DNA of 64,000 nucleotides, from positions 1-64,000 of the forward strand of contig NZ_MDEN01000062.1 in the NCBI RefSeq assembly GCF_001705435.1, in the 5' to 3' direction. Shown here in pieces: positions 8,332 to 17,141 of this stretch. The notes beneath the pieces are model-generated. The model had not been told where the DNA came from, made no database searches, and was given only the letters and a program-made list of their open reading frames with translations. The translations under genes were made by a program, and so were the position numbers. This stretch comes from Pseudomonas graminis. Lineage in GTDB: Bacteria; Pseudomonadota; Gammaproteobacteria; Pseudomonadales; Pseudomonadaceae. How positions within the stretch are numbered: the first letter of the stretch is position 1; each line of letters begins with the position of its first letter.

Positions 8332-8358
8332 CAGTGGGAGCCCGGCGGGTTCCCACTG
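8332..8358. terminator. hairpin between convergent genes
   Basis: CAGTGGGA (8332-8339) and TCCCACTG (8351-8358) form an 8-bp perfect stem around an 11-base GC-rich loop. There is no T tract, so intrinsic termination is uncertain. It lies just after the CorA-like gene and before the 3' end of pbpG. Confidence 0.45.
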
Positions 8359-8374
8359 AACGTGGCGGGAGGTG

Positions 8375-9316
8375 TTATTCCGACGCCTGCAAACCTTTCT
8401 GCCTCAGCACCTGATTCTTTTCTTTCTTGTACTGCAGGGCGACTTCCGGCGCCGGACCGCTTTTGCCGGTCTCCATCCACAAGCGCATGCGGCTGGCATC
8501 GGCGAAGTGGGTGTATTTGCCGAAGGCATCGAGAATCACCACCGACACAGGACGATTGGCCATGCTGGTCAACAGCACCAGGCAGTGGCCGGCCTGGTTG
8601 GTGAAGCCGGTCTTGGTCAGCTTGATGTCCCAGTTGGATTTACGCACCAGGTGGTCAGTGTTGCTGAAGCCGAGGATGTAATTCGGCTTGCGGAAGGTCA
8701 CGGTTTTCTCCGGCGTGGTGCTCAGCTCGCGCAGCATCGGGTAGTTGCGTGCGGCGAGGGCCAGCTTGGTCAGATCCCGCGCGGTGGAAACGTTGTAGAC
8801 CGACAGGCCGGTGGGCTCCATGTACACGGTGTGGTTCATGCCGAGCGCCTTGGCCTTGGCATTCATCGCCCGGATGAAGGCCGGGTAGCCGCCCGGGTAG
8901 CTGTGGGCCAGGCTCGCCGCGGCGCGGTTTTCCGACGACATCAGGGTGATCAGCATCATGTCGTGGCGGTTCAGCTCACTGCCCAGCTTGACCCGGGAGA
9001 ACACGCCTTTCATTTCGGCGGTCTGGGAGATGTCGACCTTGATCATCTCGTCCATGGGCAGCTTGGCGTCGAGGGTGACCATCGCGGTCATCAGCTTGGT
9101 CACCGAGGCGATCGGCACGACGATGTCGGGGTTGCTCGCGTACAGCACCTGACCCGTTTGCAGGTCGGTAATCATGGCGCTGCCGGAAGCCAGATGCAGA
9201 TTGGCCGGATCGCGATTGAAGGTCGGTGATTCTTTGGCCAGTGTGACGGTGGAAAGTGCGCAGCCTGTAAGTGCAAATAATAGGCCGATGACGGTTGGGC
9301 GGATTTTCAAGAGCAA
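8375..9316 (-). CDS. pbpG: D-alanyl-D-alanine endopeptidase PBP7 (313 aa)
   Basis: Periplasmic penicillin-binding protein that cleaves D-Ala-meso-DAP cross-links in murein. The three active-site motifs are present: SVTK (71-74), SEN (128-130) and KTG (235-237). A signal peptide covers about residues 1-28 (a hydrophobic run ending TLAKES). The frame opens with TTG at 9316 or TTG at 9310; AAGTGAG upstream fits either, and no ATG is available before the signal sequence. Length is typical for PbpG. Confidence 0.93.
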   Translation of the reverse strand: MLLKIRPTVIGLLFALTGCALSTVTLAKESPTFNRDPANLHLASGSAMITDLQTGQVLYASNPDIVVPIASVTKLMTAMVTLDAKLPMDEMIKVDISQTAEMKGVFSRVKLGSELNRHDMMLITLMSSENRAAASLAHSYPGGYPAFIRAMNAKAKALGMNHTVYMEPTGLSVYNVSTARDLTKLALAARNYPMLRELSTTPEKTVTFRKPNYILGFSNTDHLVRKSNWDIKLTKTGFTNQAGHCLVLLTSMANRPVSVVILDAFGKYTHFADASRMRLWMETGKSGPAPEVALQYKKEKNQVLRQKGLQASE

Positions 9317-9562
9317 CGCTCACTTAATGATGGAAATAGCGTGGAACGTCGGACTTTCTTCAAGGACGACAACACGTTTGGCGCATTTTAGGAGCAAGTT
9401 TCTGAAGTTGTCGATGGGCTGGCGCGGGGTTTCGTTAATAAACCGCTGTTGTATAGCTCAGGTTCAGGTGGCGGATCCAAAAAGCCTGTATTTAAAAGGG
9501 TCGAATTGCTGTTTATGGCGCGCCTGACGGTCATGGCCGCGCATCAAAACCGGATTGGCTCG

Positions 9563-9596
9563 CAAAAAAAAGCCCGCGTCATTAAAGAGGCGGGCT
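9563..9596 (-). terminator. Rho-independent terminator
   Basis: On the minus strand AGCCCGC pairs with GCGGGCT (9571-9577 with 9590-9596), followed by eight Ts. It ends the 60-residue gene at 9648-9830. The rest of 9317-9647 holds only the pbpG upstream region and no other gene. Confidence 0.85.
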
Positions 9597-9647
9597 AAAG
9601 GGGTGTGCGGAGCAACGCACGATTCGCAGGGATAAGGGAACAGGGTT

Positions 9648-9830
9648 TCAGCTGTTGAGCGGGGGGTGTTCAAGCTGCTGCGACAGCGCTTGCGCGGCCG
9701 GCAGTGAAGGCAAAGGGCCGCTGACGGGTTCGCCATCGTGCATCAAGTACCAGCACGCCAGCAGACCGCGCTCACGAAGCTGGGCGGGTACTGCGCTGCC
9801 GACAACCGACATGATTTGTACCTTGGTCAT
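9648..9830 (-). CDS. small hypothetical protein (60 aa)
   Basis: Starts MTKVQIMSVVGSAVPAQLRE and ends with a proline/leucine-rich tail (LSQQLEHPPLNS). A perfect GGAGG sits seven bases before the ATG at 9830, and a strong terminator follows, so it is a self-contained small gene. No signal or membrane helix. It has the feel of a small regulatory or binding protein but no family is recognised. Confidence 0.75.
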   Translation of the reverse strand: MTKVQIMSVVGSAVPAQLRERGLLACWYLMHDGEPVSGPLPSLPAAQALSQQLEHPPLNS

Positions 9831-9982
9831 AGGGGCCTCCATCAATCTATGGCGCCACTGTACGGCGCGACCGGTTGATCCAGAAATCAACGCGCTCGAT
9901 AGTCGTCATTGATGAGCGGGTAGGGGCGGTGATGGAACAGGTTTCTAGACCGCACTTGCATCCGGTATAAGCGCCCGGACAC

Positions 9983-10007
9983 AAAAACCCCGCCGGAGGG
10001 GCGGGGT
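9983..10007 (-). terminator. Rho-independent terminator
   Basis: Minus-strand stem ACCCCGCC / GGCGGGGT (9987-9994 with 10000-10007) followed by TTTTTG. It ends the exported YY-rich gene at 10069-10419. Confidence 0.85.
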
Positions 10008-10068
10008 CAGTGTTACGTGAGGCTGGAGCTGATAACGCCACAGCCCTCAGGCCAGGAGCAAACCGCTG

Positions 10069-10419
10069 TTACCAGCGACCGCCACCGTGGTAGTAGCCCG
10101 GTGGTGGGCCGTAATAACGTGGCGGGCCGTAGTAACGCGGGGCGTAGACGACCGGGCGTTCAACGACATAAGCCGGCTGGTAGTAAACCGGCGGCGGTGG
10201 CGGTGGCGCGTAATAAACCGGCGCCGGGGCCGAGTAGTACACAGGAGCGGGCGACGCATAAACCGGACCGGACGCCACTGCCGCGCCGACGACACCGCCG
10301 ACGACCGCGCCGATCACGGCTGCTCCACCCCAGCCCGGGCCGCCGCCATGGGCTTCAGCCTGGCCTGCCAGGGCGAGGGCGCCTAACAACAGGGCAACTT
10401 TGGGGATCTGACGAATCAT
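10069..10419 (-). CDS. exported Gly/Pro/Tyr-rich low-complexity protein (116 aa)
   Basis: Signal peptide at residues 1-23 (ends GQAEAHG), then a glycine/alanine segment (AAVIGAVVGGVVGAAVA) like a glycine-zipper. The C-terminal half is made of PVYY/PxYYxP repeats ending in GYYHGGGRW. GAGGAACA precedes the ATG at 10419. Proteins of this composition are usually envelope or surface-associated in pseudomonads, but no function is established. Confidence 0.8.
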   Translation of the reverse strand: MIRQIPKVALLLGALALAGQAEAHGGGPGWGGAAVIGAVVGGVVGAAVASGPVYASPAPVYYSAPAPVYYAPPPPPPVYYQPAYVVERPVVYAPRYYGPPRYYGPPPGYYHGGGRW

Positions 10420-10646
10420 GACTGTTCCTCGGTGTTCAGTCCCGTTGTCGCGAGCCTGCGTTACGCTCAGGCACTGCCACGGGATAACTTCTCAGACAAC
10501 GGTTCAGGAAATATCTGCGAGGCCGTTGCGTAAATTTTGTGTAAGGTATTCGACAACTTTAATAACAACAGCTGTGCCCATTCCGGCGAAGCGTTGCGAT
10601 TCTACGCCTTTCCCCAGGCGTCTTCTAATACCACTCGGGAGATTTC

Positions 10647-11459
10647 ATGTTGGTCACTGCCAGTAAGGAAACGCGGTTGTGCATGTCACTGGCCGGACGT
10701 CCGGGCAACTTCGGCGTGCGCTTCCATAACCACCTCTATCAACAGTTGGGCTTGAACTTCTATTACAAGGCTTTCTCGCCGACCGACCTGTCCGCCGCCA
10801 TCGCCGGCATGCGTTCATTGGGCATTCGCGGGTGCGGCGTGTCGATGCCTTTCAAAGAAGCGTCTCTTGAGCTGGTCGATGAACTGGACGCGTCCGCCGC
10901 CGCCATTCAATCCATCAACACCATCGTTAATACCGATGGCCATTTGAAAGCGTACAACACCGATTACATTGCCATCGCCCAACTGGTGGACACCCATGAA
11001 GTGCCGCGCACGCGATTTGCGCTGCGTGGCAGTGGCGGCATGGCCAAGGCCGTCGCCTGCGCCCTGCGCGACGCCGGTTTCACCGACGGGCTGATCGTGG
11101 CGCGCAACGAGCAGGCGGGCAGGGCGCTCGCGCAGACGTGCGGCTTTGCGTGGCAAGCCGAACTGGGCAGTGAACGCCCGCCGCTGCTGGTGAACGTCAC
11201 CCCGCTGGGTATGGCCGGTGATCAGGCCGAGGCGCTGGCTTTTGAGGTGTCCGCCCTCGAACACGCCGACTTAGCATTTGACGTCGTCGCCACGCCGGCG
11301 CGCACGCCGTTCATCGTCGAGGCCGAGCGGCTCGGCAAACGCCTGATCACCGGCGACCAGGTCGCGGCAATCCAGGCCCTGGAGCAGTTCATTCTTTACA
11401 CCGGTGTGACGCCAACCCAGGAGCAGTATCAGGCAGCCGCCGCGTTCGCGCGGGGCTAG
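10647..11459 (+). CDS. shikimate dehydrogenase-like oxidoreductase (270 aa)
   Basis: AroE-type fold: an N-terminal substrate domain with the catalytic lysine in SMPFKEA and the aspartate in AYNTDY, then a Rossmann NAD(P) domain with GSGGMAKA. In true AroE the carboxylate of shikimate is held by serines in an SKS motif near residue 15. Here the aligned stretch reads AGRPGNFGVRFHN, with no serine. It is therefore more likely a paralogue (YdiB/RifI-like or another quinate-type enzyme) than the biosynthetic AroE. ATG start used at 10647. Confidence 0.8.
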   Translation: MLVTASKETRLCMSLAGRPGNFGVRFHNHLYQQLGLNFYYKAFSPTDLSAAIAGMRSLGIRGCGVSMPFKEASLELVDELDASAAAIQSINTIVNTDGHLKAYNTDYIAIAQLVDTHEVPRTRFALRGSGGMAKAVACALRDAGFTDGLIVARNEQAGRALAQTCGFAWQAELGSERPPLLVNVTPLGMAGDQAEALAFEVSALEHADLAFDVVATPARTPFIVEAERLGKRLITGDQVAAIQALEQFILYTGVTPTQEQYQAAAAFARG

Positions 11460-11464
11460 CGCGC

Positions 11465-12142
11465 TTACCCCTCCAGCAACGCCAGCCGTTCTTCCAGCGC
11501 AGCGATACGGGCTTCGAGGGCTTCGACGCGCTCGGCCAGCGCCGAACTGCCCGGGCTGGCTGAACTGCTGCGCTCGGTCGGGTGTGCCCGGGCGGCGAGG
11601 ATTGTCTCCCTGTCAGCCGGATCGCCCAGTGCGTGCAGGTAGCGGTCTTCGCGCTGGCCTGCCTGTTTCGGGATCAATACCGCCAGCCCACGGCCTATGA
11701 GCCGGTCAAGCTGATGCACCACCGCGTCGGCGTCTTCGAAGTCGTGCATGCGGTTGCTGCGGGTCAGCAGCTCGTTGACGGTTTGCGGGCCACGCAGCAA
11801 CAGCAGGCCGGTGAGGATGAGTTGCGCCGGCACCAGCTCCAGCGTCTTGTCGACGCGCTGTTCCCAGCGGTCCGCCCGGCTGCCCATGACCAGGCGCGTC
11901 AGTTGCAGGCTTTCCAGCGCGCGCAGGCTTTGGCCGACCTGGCCGGGCGTCAGGTTCATCACCGGCTCGCGACTGGTCTTCTGGTTACAGGCCAGCACCA
12001 GGGCGTTGAGGGTCAGGGGGTAAGTCTCGGGATGGCTGGCCTGCTTCTCGATCAGACAGCCCAGAATGCGCACTTCGGTGCTGCTCAACTGCAGCGCATC
12101 CGAGGCTTCAACGGTGTTTTCGGAATCCAGCTCGTCAGACAT
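11465..12142 (-). CDS. YceH family protein (DUF480, 225 aa)
   Basis: Winged-helix protein family of unknown role. Characteristic phrases are [12 protein letters not shown] near the N-terminus, [19 protein letters not shown], and a C-terminal coiled coil ([20 protein letters not shown]). Start ATG 12142, with GGGGAA upstream. It is tail-to-tail with the AroE-like gene, 5 bp apart. DNA binding is suggested by the fold only. Confidence 0.88.
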   Translation of the reverse strand: MSDELDSENTVEASDALQLSSTEVRILGCLIEKQASHPETYPLTLNALVLACNQKTSREPVMNLTPGQVGQSLRALESLQLTRLVMGSRADRWEQRVDKTLELVPAQLILTGLLLLRGPQTVNELLTRSNRMHDFEDADAVVHQLDRLIGRGLAVLIPKQAGQREDRYLHALGDPADRETILAARAHPTERSSSASPGSSALAERVEALEARIAALEERLALLEG

Positions 12143-12250
12143 GACCCATTCCCCAAGCGTTGAAAAGGCTATGAGGGTAGGGGCTGGATGAGGTAAAAGA
12201 CAAGCCGCGTTCGCGTCCGCCTCCGTGCGACTCATTTCCCAGGAACTGCC

Positions 12251-12760
12251 ATGACCCTTTCTCTTTACGCCGCTTCGATTCCTGTCTTCAAGCAAATGCT
12301 CACCGCCCTCGGCGCCGTGCTGGCCAAAGGCGAAGCCCACGCCACTGCAAAAAACATTCAGCCCGATGCCCTGCTGCAGGCGCGTCTGTTCCCTGACATG
12401 TTCCCACTGGTGCGTCAGGTGCAAATCGCCGTTGATTTCGCCAAAGGCGCCGGCGCACGACTGGCAGGCCTTGAGCCGCCGAAGTACGAAGACACCGAAA
12501 CCACCTTTGCCGACCTGCAAGCGCTGCTGACCAAAGTGCTGGCGTTCCTCGACACGATCAAGGCCGAACAGGTCGATGGCAACGAAGCGCGCGAAATCGT
12601 GCTGCGCCCGGGCACCGAAAAAGAAAAGCGTCTGGACACCCAGACCTACCTGCTGCATTACTCGCTGCCGCAGTTCTTCTTCCACGTCACCACCGCTTAT
12701 GACCTGCTGCGCCACAACGGCGTGGAAGTCGGCAAGCGCGACTACATGGGCGCTTACTGA
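12251..12760 (+). CDS. DUF1993 family protein (169 aa)
   Basis: All-helical cytoplasmic protein of the DUF1993 family (DinB-like four-helix bundle). Typical landmarks are [22 protein letters not shown] and the C-terminal [21 protein letters not shown] then DYMG. GGAA precedes the ATG. Stand-alone gene followed by a strong hairpin. Biochemical role unknown. Confidence 0.88.
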   Translation: MTLSLYAASIPVFKQMLTALGAVLAKGEAHATAKNIQPDALLQARLFPDMFPLVRQVQIAVDFAKGAGARLAGLEPPKYEDTETTFADLQALLTKVLAFLDTIKAEQVDGNEAREIVLRPGTEKEKRLDTQTYLLHYSLPQFFFHVTTAYDLLRHNGVEVGKRDYMGAY

Positions 12761-12798
12761 TCGGTCAGACTGCCTGACGCGATCACGGCCTGATTGCA

Positions 12799-12826
12799 TC
12801 GCTGCCCGGCGCTAACCGGGCAGCGA
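12799..12826 (+). terminator. strong hairpin after the DUF1993 gene
   Basis: TCGCTGCCCGG (12799-12809) pairs perfectly with CCGGGCAGCGA (12816-12826) around CGCTAA. No clear T run follows, so it may be a processing or Rho-assisted end. Confidence 0.55.
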
Positions 12827-12949
12827 CACGTGTTTCGTCCGGCGTCTGCCAGCCAGACGCACGGCTCTGATACCCTCCGCATCCTGATTCACGCCACATC
12901 CGATCGACCGCTCCGCAAGGACTGGTCGTTTTGTCGTTCTGGAGATTTC

Positions 12950-14107
12950 ATGTTCTTCCCCATCTACCTGCTGTCGGCCGCCGGCTTTACCGTGCTGACC
13001 ACAGAGTTCGTCATCGTCGGTCTGCTGCCCGCGATCGCCCGCGACCTGGCCGTCACCATCCCCCAGGCCGGCTTGCTGGTCACGCTGTTCGCCTTTACGG
13101 TGGCCTGCTTCGGGCCGTTCCTGACCGCGTATTTCTCGCGCTTCGAGCGCAAGCGCCTGTTCATTTCGGTGCTGATCATGTTTGGCGTCTCAAACGTTGT
13201 TGCAGCGCTGGCCCCCAACATCTGGGTGATGGCCGCCGCGCGGCTGATCCCGGCCCTCGGGCTGCCGGTGTTCTGGGCCCTGGCCAGCGAAACCGCCGTG
13301 GACATCGTCGGACCGAAGCATGCCGGCCGCGCGATTGCCAAGATCGGCTTCGGCATCGTCTGCGCCACGGTGTTCGGCATCCCCGTCGGCACCTTGATCT
13401 CGGACGCCATCGGCTGGCGCAGCGCCTTCGCCGTCCTCGCGGTGATGGCGTTCGCCAAGGCGTTGCTGCTGTTCATTTACCTGCCCCGCAGCGTGCACAA
13501 GGATCAGGCCTCCTTCCGCAGCCAGTTCCGGATTCTGCGCAGTCCTTTGATGCAAGGCCACGTGCTGCTGTCGGTGCTGGTTTTCAGCGGCATGTTCACC
13601 GCGTACACCTACCTGGCGGACATGCTCGAGCGACTCGCCGGGTTCAACGGCACTGTGGTCGGCTGGTGCCTGATGGGCTTCGGCGCTGTGGGCTTGCTGG
13701 GTAATTCCCTGGGCGGGCGCCTGGTGGACCGCCATCCGCTGATCGCCAGCCTGACCTTCTGCACTTTCATGATCGGCGGTATGGTCATGGTGGTGCCGAG
13801 CATGCACTCGCTGCCTGCGCTGGCCCTGGCGCTGGCCGTGTGGGGCGCGACCCAGGCGGCGCTGTTTCTGGTCAGCCATGTGCGGCTGATGAAAGCCGCG
13901 CCACAGGCCCCGGCCTTCGCCGCCTCGTTGAACATCGCGGGGGCCAATCTGGGCATCGGCATTGGCGCGATCATCGGCGGACGGGTGATCGATCACCTGG
14001 GCATCGGCAGCCTGGGCTTCGCGGCGGCCGGCATCATCCTGCTGTCGATTCTGCTGGCCTTGCTGCTGATGACAGTCCGCCCAACCCCGGCGACCTGCGA
14101 CGCCTAG
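12950..14107 (+). CDS. MFS exporter, DHA1/AraJ-like (385 aa)
   Basis: Twelve-helix drug:H+ antiporter-type permease. The N-terminus (TVLTTEFVIVGLLPAIARDL) and the loop 'ARLIPALGLPVFWALASE' match the DHA1 branch that exports sugars, amino acids or drugs. ATG 12950 is preceded by GGAG; the longer frame from 12794 has no ribosome site. The stop codon overlaps the stop of the convergent regulator by 4 bp. Substrate unknown. Confidence 0.85.
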   Translation: MFFPIYLLSAAGFTVLTTEFVIVGLLPAIARDLAVTIPQAGLLVTLFAFTVACFGPFLTAYFSRFERKRLFISVLIMFGVSNVVAALAPNIWVMAAARLIPALGLPVFWALASETAVDIVGPKHAGRAIAKIGFGIVCATVFGIPVGTLISDAIGWRSAFAVLAVMAFAKALLLFIYLPRSVHKDQASFRSQFRILRSPLMQGHVLLSVLVFSGMFTAYTYLADMLERLAGFNGTVVGWCLMGFGAVGLLGNSLGGRLVDRHPLIASLTFCTFMIGGMVMVVPSMHSLPALALALAVWGATQAALFLVSHVRLMKAAPQAPAFAASLNIAGANLGIGIGAIIGGRVIDHLGIGSLGFAAAGIILLSILLALLLMTVRPTPATCDA

Positions 14108-15000
14108 TCCGGGAACAACTGGCGGCGTGCGCCTTCAGTGATCGCCACAATGCCGGGATGCTTGACCTTGCGCTCCACCGAGATCGCGTAGAACGACTCG
14201 GTCACGGCGTCGGTGTGACCGATCAGCTCGACGTCATATTGCTCGATCACCTCATCGGCGATCACGCTCGGCGCAATGAAAATCCCGCTGCCGGACTTGC
14301 CGAAGGCCTTCATCAGGGCGCTGTCGTCGAACTCGCCGACGATCTTCGGCTGGATATTCTGCTCGGCGAACCAGCGCATCAGCCGGCTGCGTACCACCGT
14401 TTGCTGGCCCGGAACCAGCAGCGGCGCGCCTTGCATGCCGTGGGGGAAGTGCTTGCCGTACAGGGCGGCGAGGGCGCGGGTGGCGAAAAAACTCACGCCG
14501 CATTCGCCGAGCTTCTGGCTATAGCCTTTAATGTCCAGATGAGAAGGCATGGGACTGTCGGAAATGACCAGGTCCAGGCGCTGAATCGCGAGGTCCGCCA
14601 GCAAGCGTTCGAGCTGGTCTTCCCGGCAACTGATGCGCACGAGTTCGTTGAGCGCCATGCTCGGCGCGATGAGACGATAGACGATGGACTTGGGCACGAC
14701 ATCGGCGACGCCGACGCGAAAGAGGATTTGCTGCTCGTCGGGCTGGGCGCTCAGAACGGCTTCGAGTTCCCCACCCAGCTGGAACATCTGTTCGGCATAG
14801 GGCAGGGCAACGCGACCGGTTTCGGTCAGCTCCAGTTGACGGCCCACGCGCTTGAACAGCTCGACGCCGTAGGTCTGCTCCAGCAGGCTGATCTGCCCGC
14901 TGATGGTCTGGGGCGTGAGGTTCAATTGCTCGCAGGCGCGGACAATACTGCCGGTCTTGGCCACGACCCAGAAATAGTGCAGCTGTCGGTAATTGAGCAT
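14104..15000 (-). CDS. nhaR: LysR-family regulator, NhaR-like (298 aa)
   Basis: LysR-type regulator with an N-terminal winged HTH (LNYRQLHYFWVVAKTGSIVR through LNLTPQTISGQISLLEQ) and a substrate-binding domain. The HTH wording (SIVRACEQLNLTPQTISGQI) is typical of NhaR, the Na+-responsive activator. ATG 15000 is used (GAAGTGA upstream). No nhaA antiporter lies beside it. It is divergent from a terC gene across 117 bp, making TerC or its own promoter a possible target. Assignment is by resemblance; the effector is not shown. Confidence 0.8.
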   Translation of the reverse strand: MLNYRQLHYFWVVAKTGSIVRACEQLNLTPQTISGQISLLEQTYGVELFKRVGRQLELTETGRVALPYAEQMFQLGGELEAVLSAQPDEQQILFRVGVADVVPKSIVYRLIAPSMALNELVRISCREDQLERLLADLAIQRLDLVISDSPMPSHLDIKGYSQKLGECGVSFFATRALAALYGKHFPHGMQGAPLLVPGQQTVVRSRLMRWFAEQNIQPKIVGEFDDSALMKAFGKSGSGIFIAPSVIADEVIEQYDVELIGHTDAVTESFYAISVERKVKHPGIVAITEGARRQLFPD

Positions 15001-15117
15001 GGGCGCTGTCACTTCGTAAAAACCGAAGTATACGCCTGAAAAATACGAATTTTGCTGAAGTGTTTCCGTCCCTAGAATGCTGCCCTATCCCCTGAACTGA
15101 TCCTGGACACTCGCTAT

Positions 15118-15882
15118 ATGGAATATCTTCTGGAACTGGCTGCAAGCCCAACGGCATGGATCGCTCTGGCGACACTGGTCGTCATGGAAATCGTGCTCGG
15201 TATCGACAACCTCATTTTTATCTCGATTCTCACCAACAAGCTGCCGGTTCATCAGCGTACCAAGGCGCGCCGGATCGGTATCAGCATGGCGTTGATCCTG
15301 CGTCTGGGCCTGCTGACCACCGTGGCCTGGATTGTCCAGCTGACCGCGCCTGTGGTCGAAGTGTTCGGGCAGACCTTCTCCTGGAAGGACATGATCCTCA
15401 TCGCCGGTGGCCTCTTCCTGGTCTGGAAGGCAACCACCGAGATCCACCACAGCGTCGACATAAAGAGCGAAGCCGAAAAAGCCGCTTCCAGCGCCGTCAC
15501 GCTGGGCATGGCTGCCGCGATCGGTCAGATCCTGATGCTTGACCTGGTGTTTTCCATCGACAGTATCGTCACCGCCGTTGGCATGACCGAGCACTTGCCG
15601 ATCATGGTGATCGCCGTGATCGCCGCCGTGGTTGTGATGCTGGTGGCGTCGGAGCCCCTCGCCAAGTTCATCAACGACAACCCGACCGTGGTTATGCTGG
15701 CGCTGGGCTTCCTGATCATGATCGGCATGACTCTGATCGCCGAAGGCTTCGGCGCCCACGTTCCGAAAGGCTACGTGTACACCGCGATGGCGTTCTCGGC
15801 CCTGATTGAAGTGCTGAACATGCTGGTTCGTCGGTCCCGCCAGCGCCGCCTGGACGCCGAAGCCCAAGCTCAGAAGGTCTGA
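15118..15882 (+). CDS. TerC family integral membrane protein (254 aa)
   Basis: Seven predicted helices with the two conserved acidic segments of the TerC family, EIVLGIDN (helix 1) and LDLVFSIDS (helix 5). The basic cytoplasmic tail is [11 protein letters not shown]. Members are linked to metal (notably Mn) efflux that loads exported enzymes. No yybP-ykoY Mn riboswitch is seen in the 117-bp leader. Divergent from the NhaR-like gene and followed by a terminator. Confidence 0.87.
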   Translation: MEYLLELAASPTAWIALATLVVMEIVLGIDNLIFISILTNKLPVHQRTKARRIGISMALILRLGLLTTVAWIVQLTAPVVEVFGQTFSWKDMILIAGGLFLVWKATTEIHHSVDIKSEAEKAASSAVTLGMAAAIGQILMLDLVFSIDSIVTAVGMTEHLPIMVIAVIAAVVVMLVASEPLAKFINDNPTVVMLALGFLIMIGMTLIAEGFGAHVPKGYVYTAMAFSALIEVLNMLVRRSRQRRLDAEAQAQKV

Positions 15883-15937
15883 CGCCTGGACGGCTCCGCC
15901 TGGCTATCGAGGGCGGGGCCGTAAAAAAGTAGACCAA

Positions 15938-15978
15938 TAAAAACGGTCGGGAATGGGATGCCATTACCGACCGTTTTC
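15938..15978. terminator. bidirectional Rho-independent terminator
   Basis: AAACGGTCGG (15941-15950) pairs with CCGACCGTTT (15967-15976), with A-rich sequence before it and T-rich after. It serves terC on the plus strand and the small gene at 16012-16188 on the minus strand. Confidence 0.85.
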
Positions 15979-16011
15979 GTCTGTCCTTTCCGCGTTCACG
16001 TCGTCACATCG

Positions 16012-16188
16012 TCAGTGCGCCGTGACAGGACGGATTTTGCGTTGTGCACGCTCTACGGATTTCGCGGCTTCGGTTTCCCGATAATGCGGATGATGGCGAC
16101 GCGAGATGCGCATCACCCCCCACAACATGGCAGCCGCAACGGCCAGCCAGGCAGCGATCAACATCACAATGGTCATTCCGAGGCTCAT
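16012..16188 (-). CDS. small single-pass membrane protein (58 aa)
   Basis: MSLGMTIVMLIAAWLAVAAA gives one helix over residues 4-25, followed by a basic cytoplasmic tail (ISRRHHPHYRE). GGAGGAA precedes the ATG. A terminator is shared with terC. No family is assigned. Confidence 0.78.
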   Translation of the reverse strand: MSLGMTIVMLIAAWLAVAAAMLWGVMRISRRHHPHYRETEAAKSVERAQRKIRPVTAH

Positions 16189-16396
16189 GGCTTCCTCCGG
16201 CTCTTCTCTTCGTCTCTTAGTTACCGACAGTCTAGTCTCGCTGTTGTTGCCAAAAATTGACCGGTGGTAGGAATTGCATGACCGATTCGTTCTATCCACT
16301 CGCGTTGACAGCGCTTCGGGCTATACCACAATCGGTGGCGGCTCTATCATCCGCGTTCCGGCCGGATCTCGGGATTCGTTGCCATCAGTCAAGTGA

Positions 16397-17116
16397 GTGA
16401 AGAACGTGCGGGCATTGACGCGATTGGATAGCGTTGCAAGTCGACGCAAATGGCTGGCGCTTGCCGCCGTGCTGGTCTTGGCAGGCTGCTCGAACGCCCA
16501 CAACTGGAAGCCCGGCTACCCGCCGATGTACAAGGCACTGCCCGACCGAGTGGAAATCAACGCGGTGCCGTCGTTCCGGGGCAAGGATTACCAGAGCGGA
16601 CCGTTCGCGCTGGCCAGCATGCTGACCGTGCATGGCGTCCAGACCACGCCGGGCCTGCTGGAAAAGCCGCTGAAACTGCCGGGCGCCGAAGACAAGCTCG
16701 ACCGCAGCATGCTGAATCTGGCCCGCGAATACGGCTTTGTGGTGTATCCCGTCGACCATGGTCTCCCGGACCTGCTGGCCCAGGTGTCGGCGGGGTATCC
16801 AGTCATGGTGCGGTTTTCGGACGGCTCCCTGTTGTGGAAAGAGCAGCGCTACGGGGTGCTGGTCGGGTTCGATCAGAACAAGCGCACGGTGCTGATCTAT
16901 ACCGGGCCAGGGCGGGTGACGACGAGCTTCGATTCGTTTACCTCGGACTGGAACGACGCCGGCAACTGGGCCGTGCTGATCCAGAGCCCGCGTCAGGTGC
17001 CAGTGCCGGTCGACCGTGAACGCTGGCTGAAAGCCGCCAATGATCTGGCCCAGGCCGGGCAAGAACAGGCGGCGGGCGAGGCGGTCAAGGCGCTGAACAA
17101 TCCGGCCGCCCGTTAA
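16397..17116 (+). CDS. C39-like lipoprotein lacking catalytic residues (239 aa)
   Basis: Lipoprotein signal with lipobox LAGC (Cys31). The rest matches the bacterial C39-like peptidase fold, but where active members have QCGP the sequence reads QSGP (Ser67), and the catalytic His position (HxVxVxG) reads YGVLVGF (Tyr152). The Asp element is also not evident. It is therefore probably a non-catalytic binding or chaperone-like relative. GTG start at 16397; an in-frame GTG 9 bases later is also possible. It precedes a convergent oxidase gene. Confidence 0.78.
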   Translation: MKNVRALTRLDSVASRRKWLALAAVLVLAGCSNAHNWKPGYPPMYKALPDRVEINAVPSFRGKDYQSGPFALASMLTVHGVQTTPGLLEKPLKLPGAEDKLDRSMLNLAREYGFVVYPVDHGLPDLLAQVSAGYPVMVRFSDGSLLWKEQRYGVLVGFDQNKRTVLIYTGPGRVTTSFDSFTSDWNDAGNWAVLIQSPRQVPVPVDRERWLKAANDLAQAGQEQAAGEAVKALNNPAAR

Positions 17117-17141
17117 CGGTTGGTCGTTCATCACCTCTGAT

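Noticed and set aside
15001..15117. yybP-ykoY Mn riboswitch before terC
   Set aside because: The 117-bp leader lacks the expected conserved bases and length.
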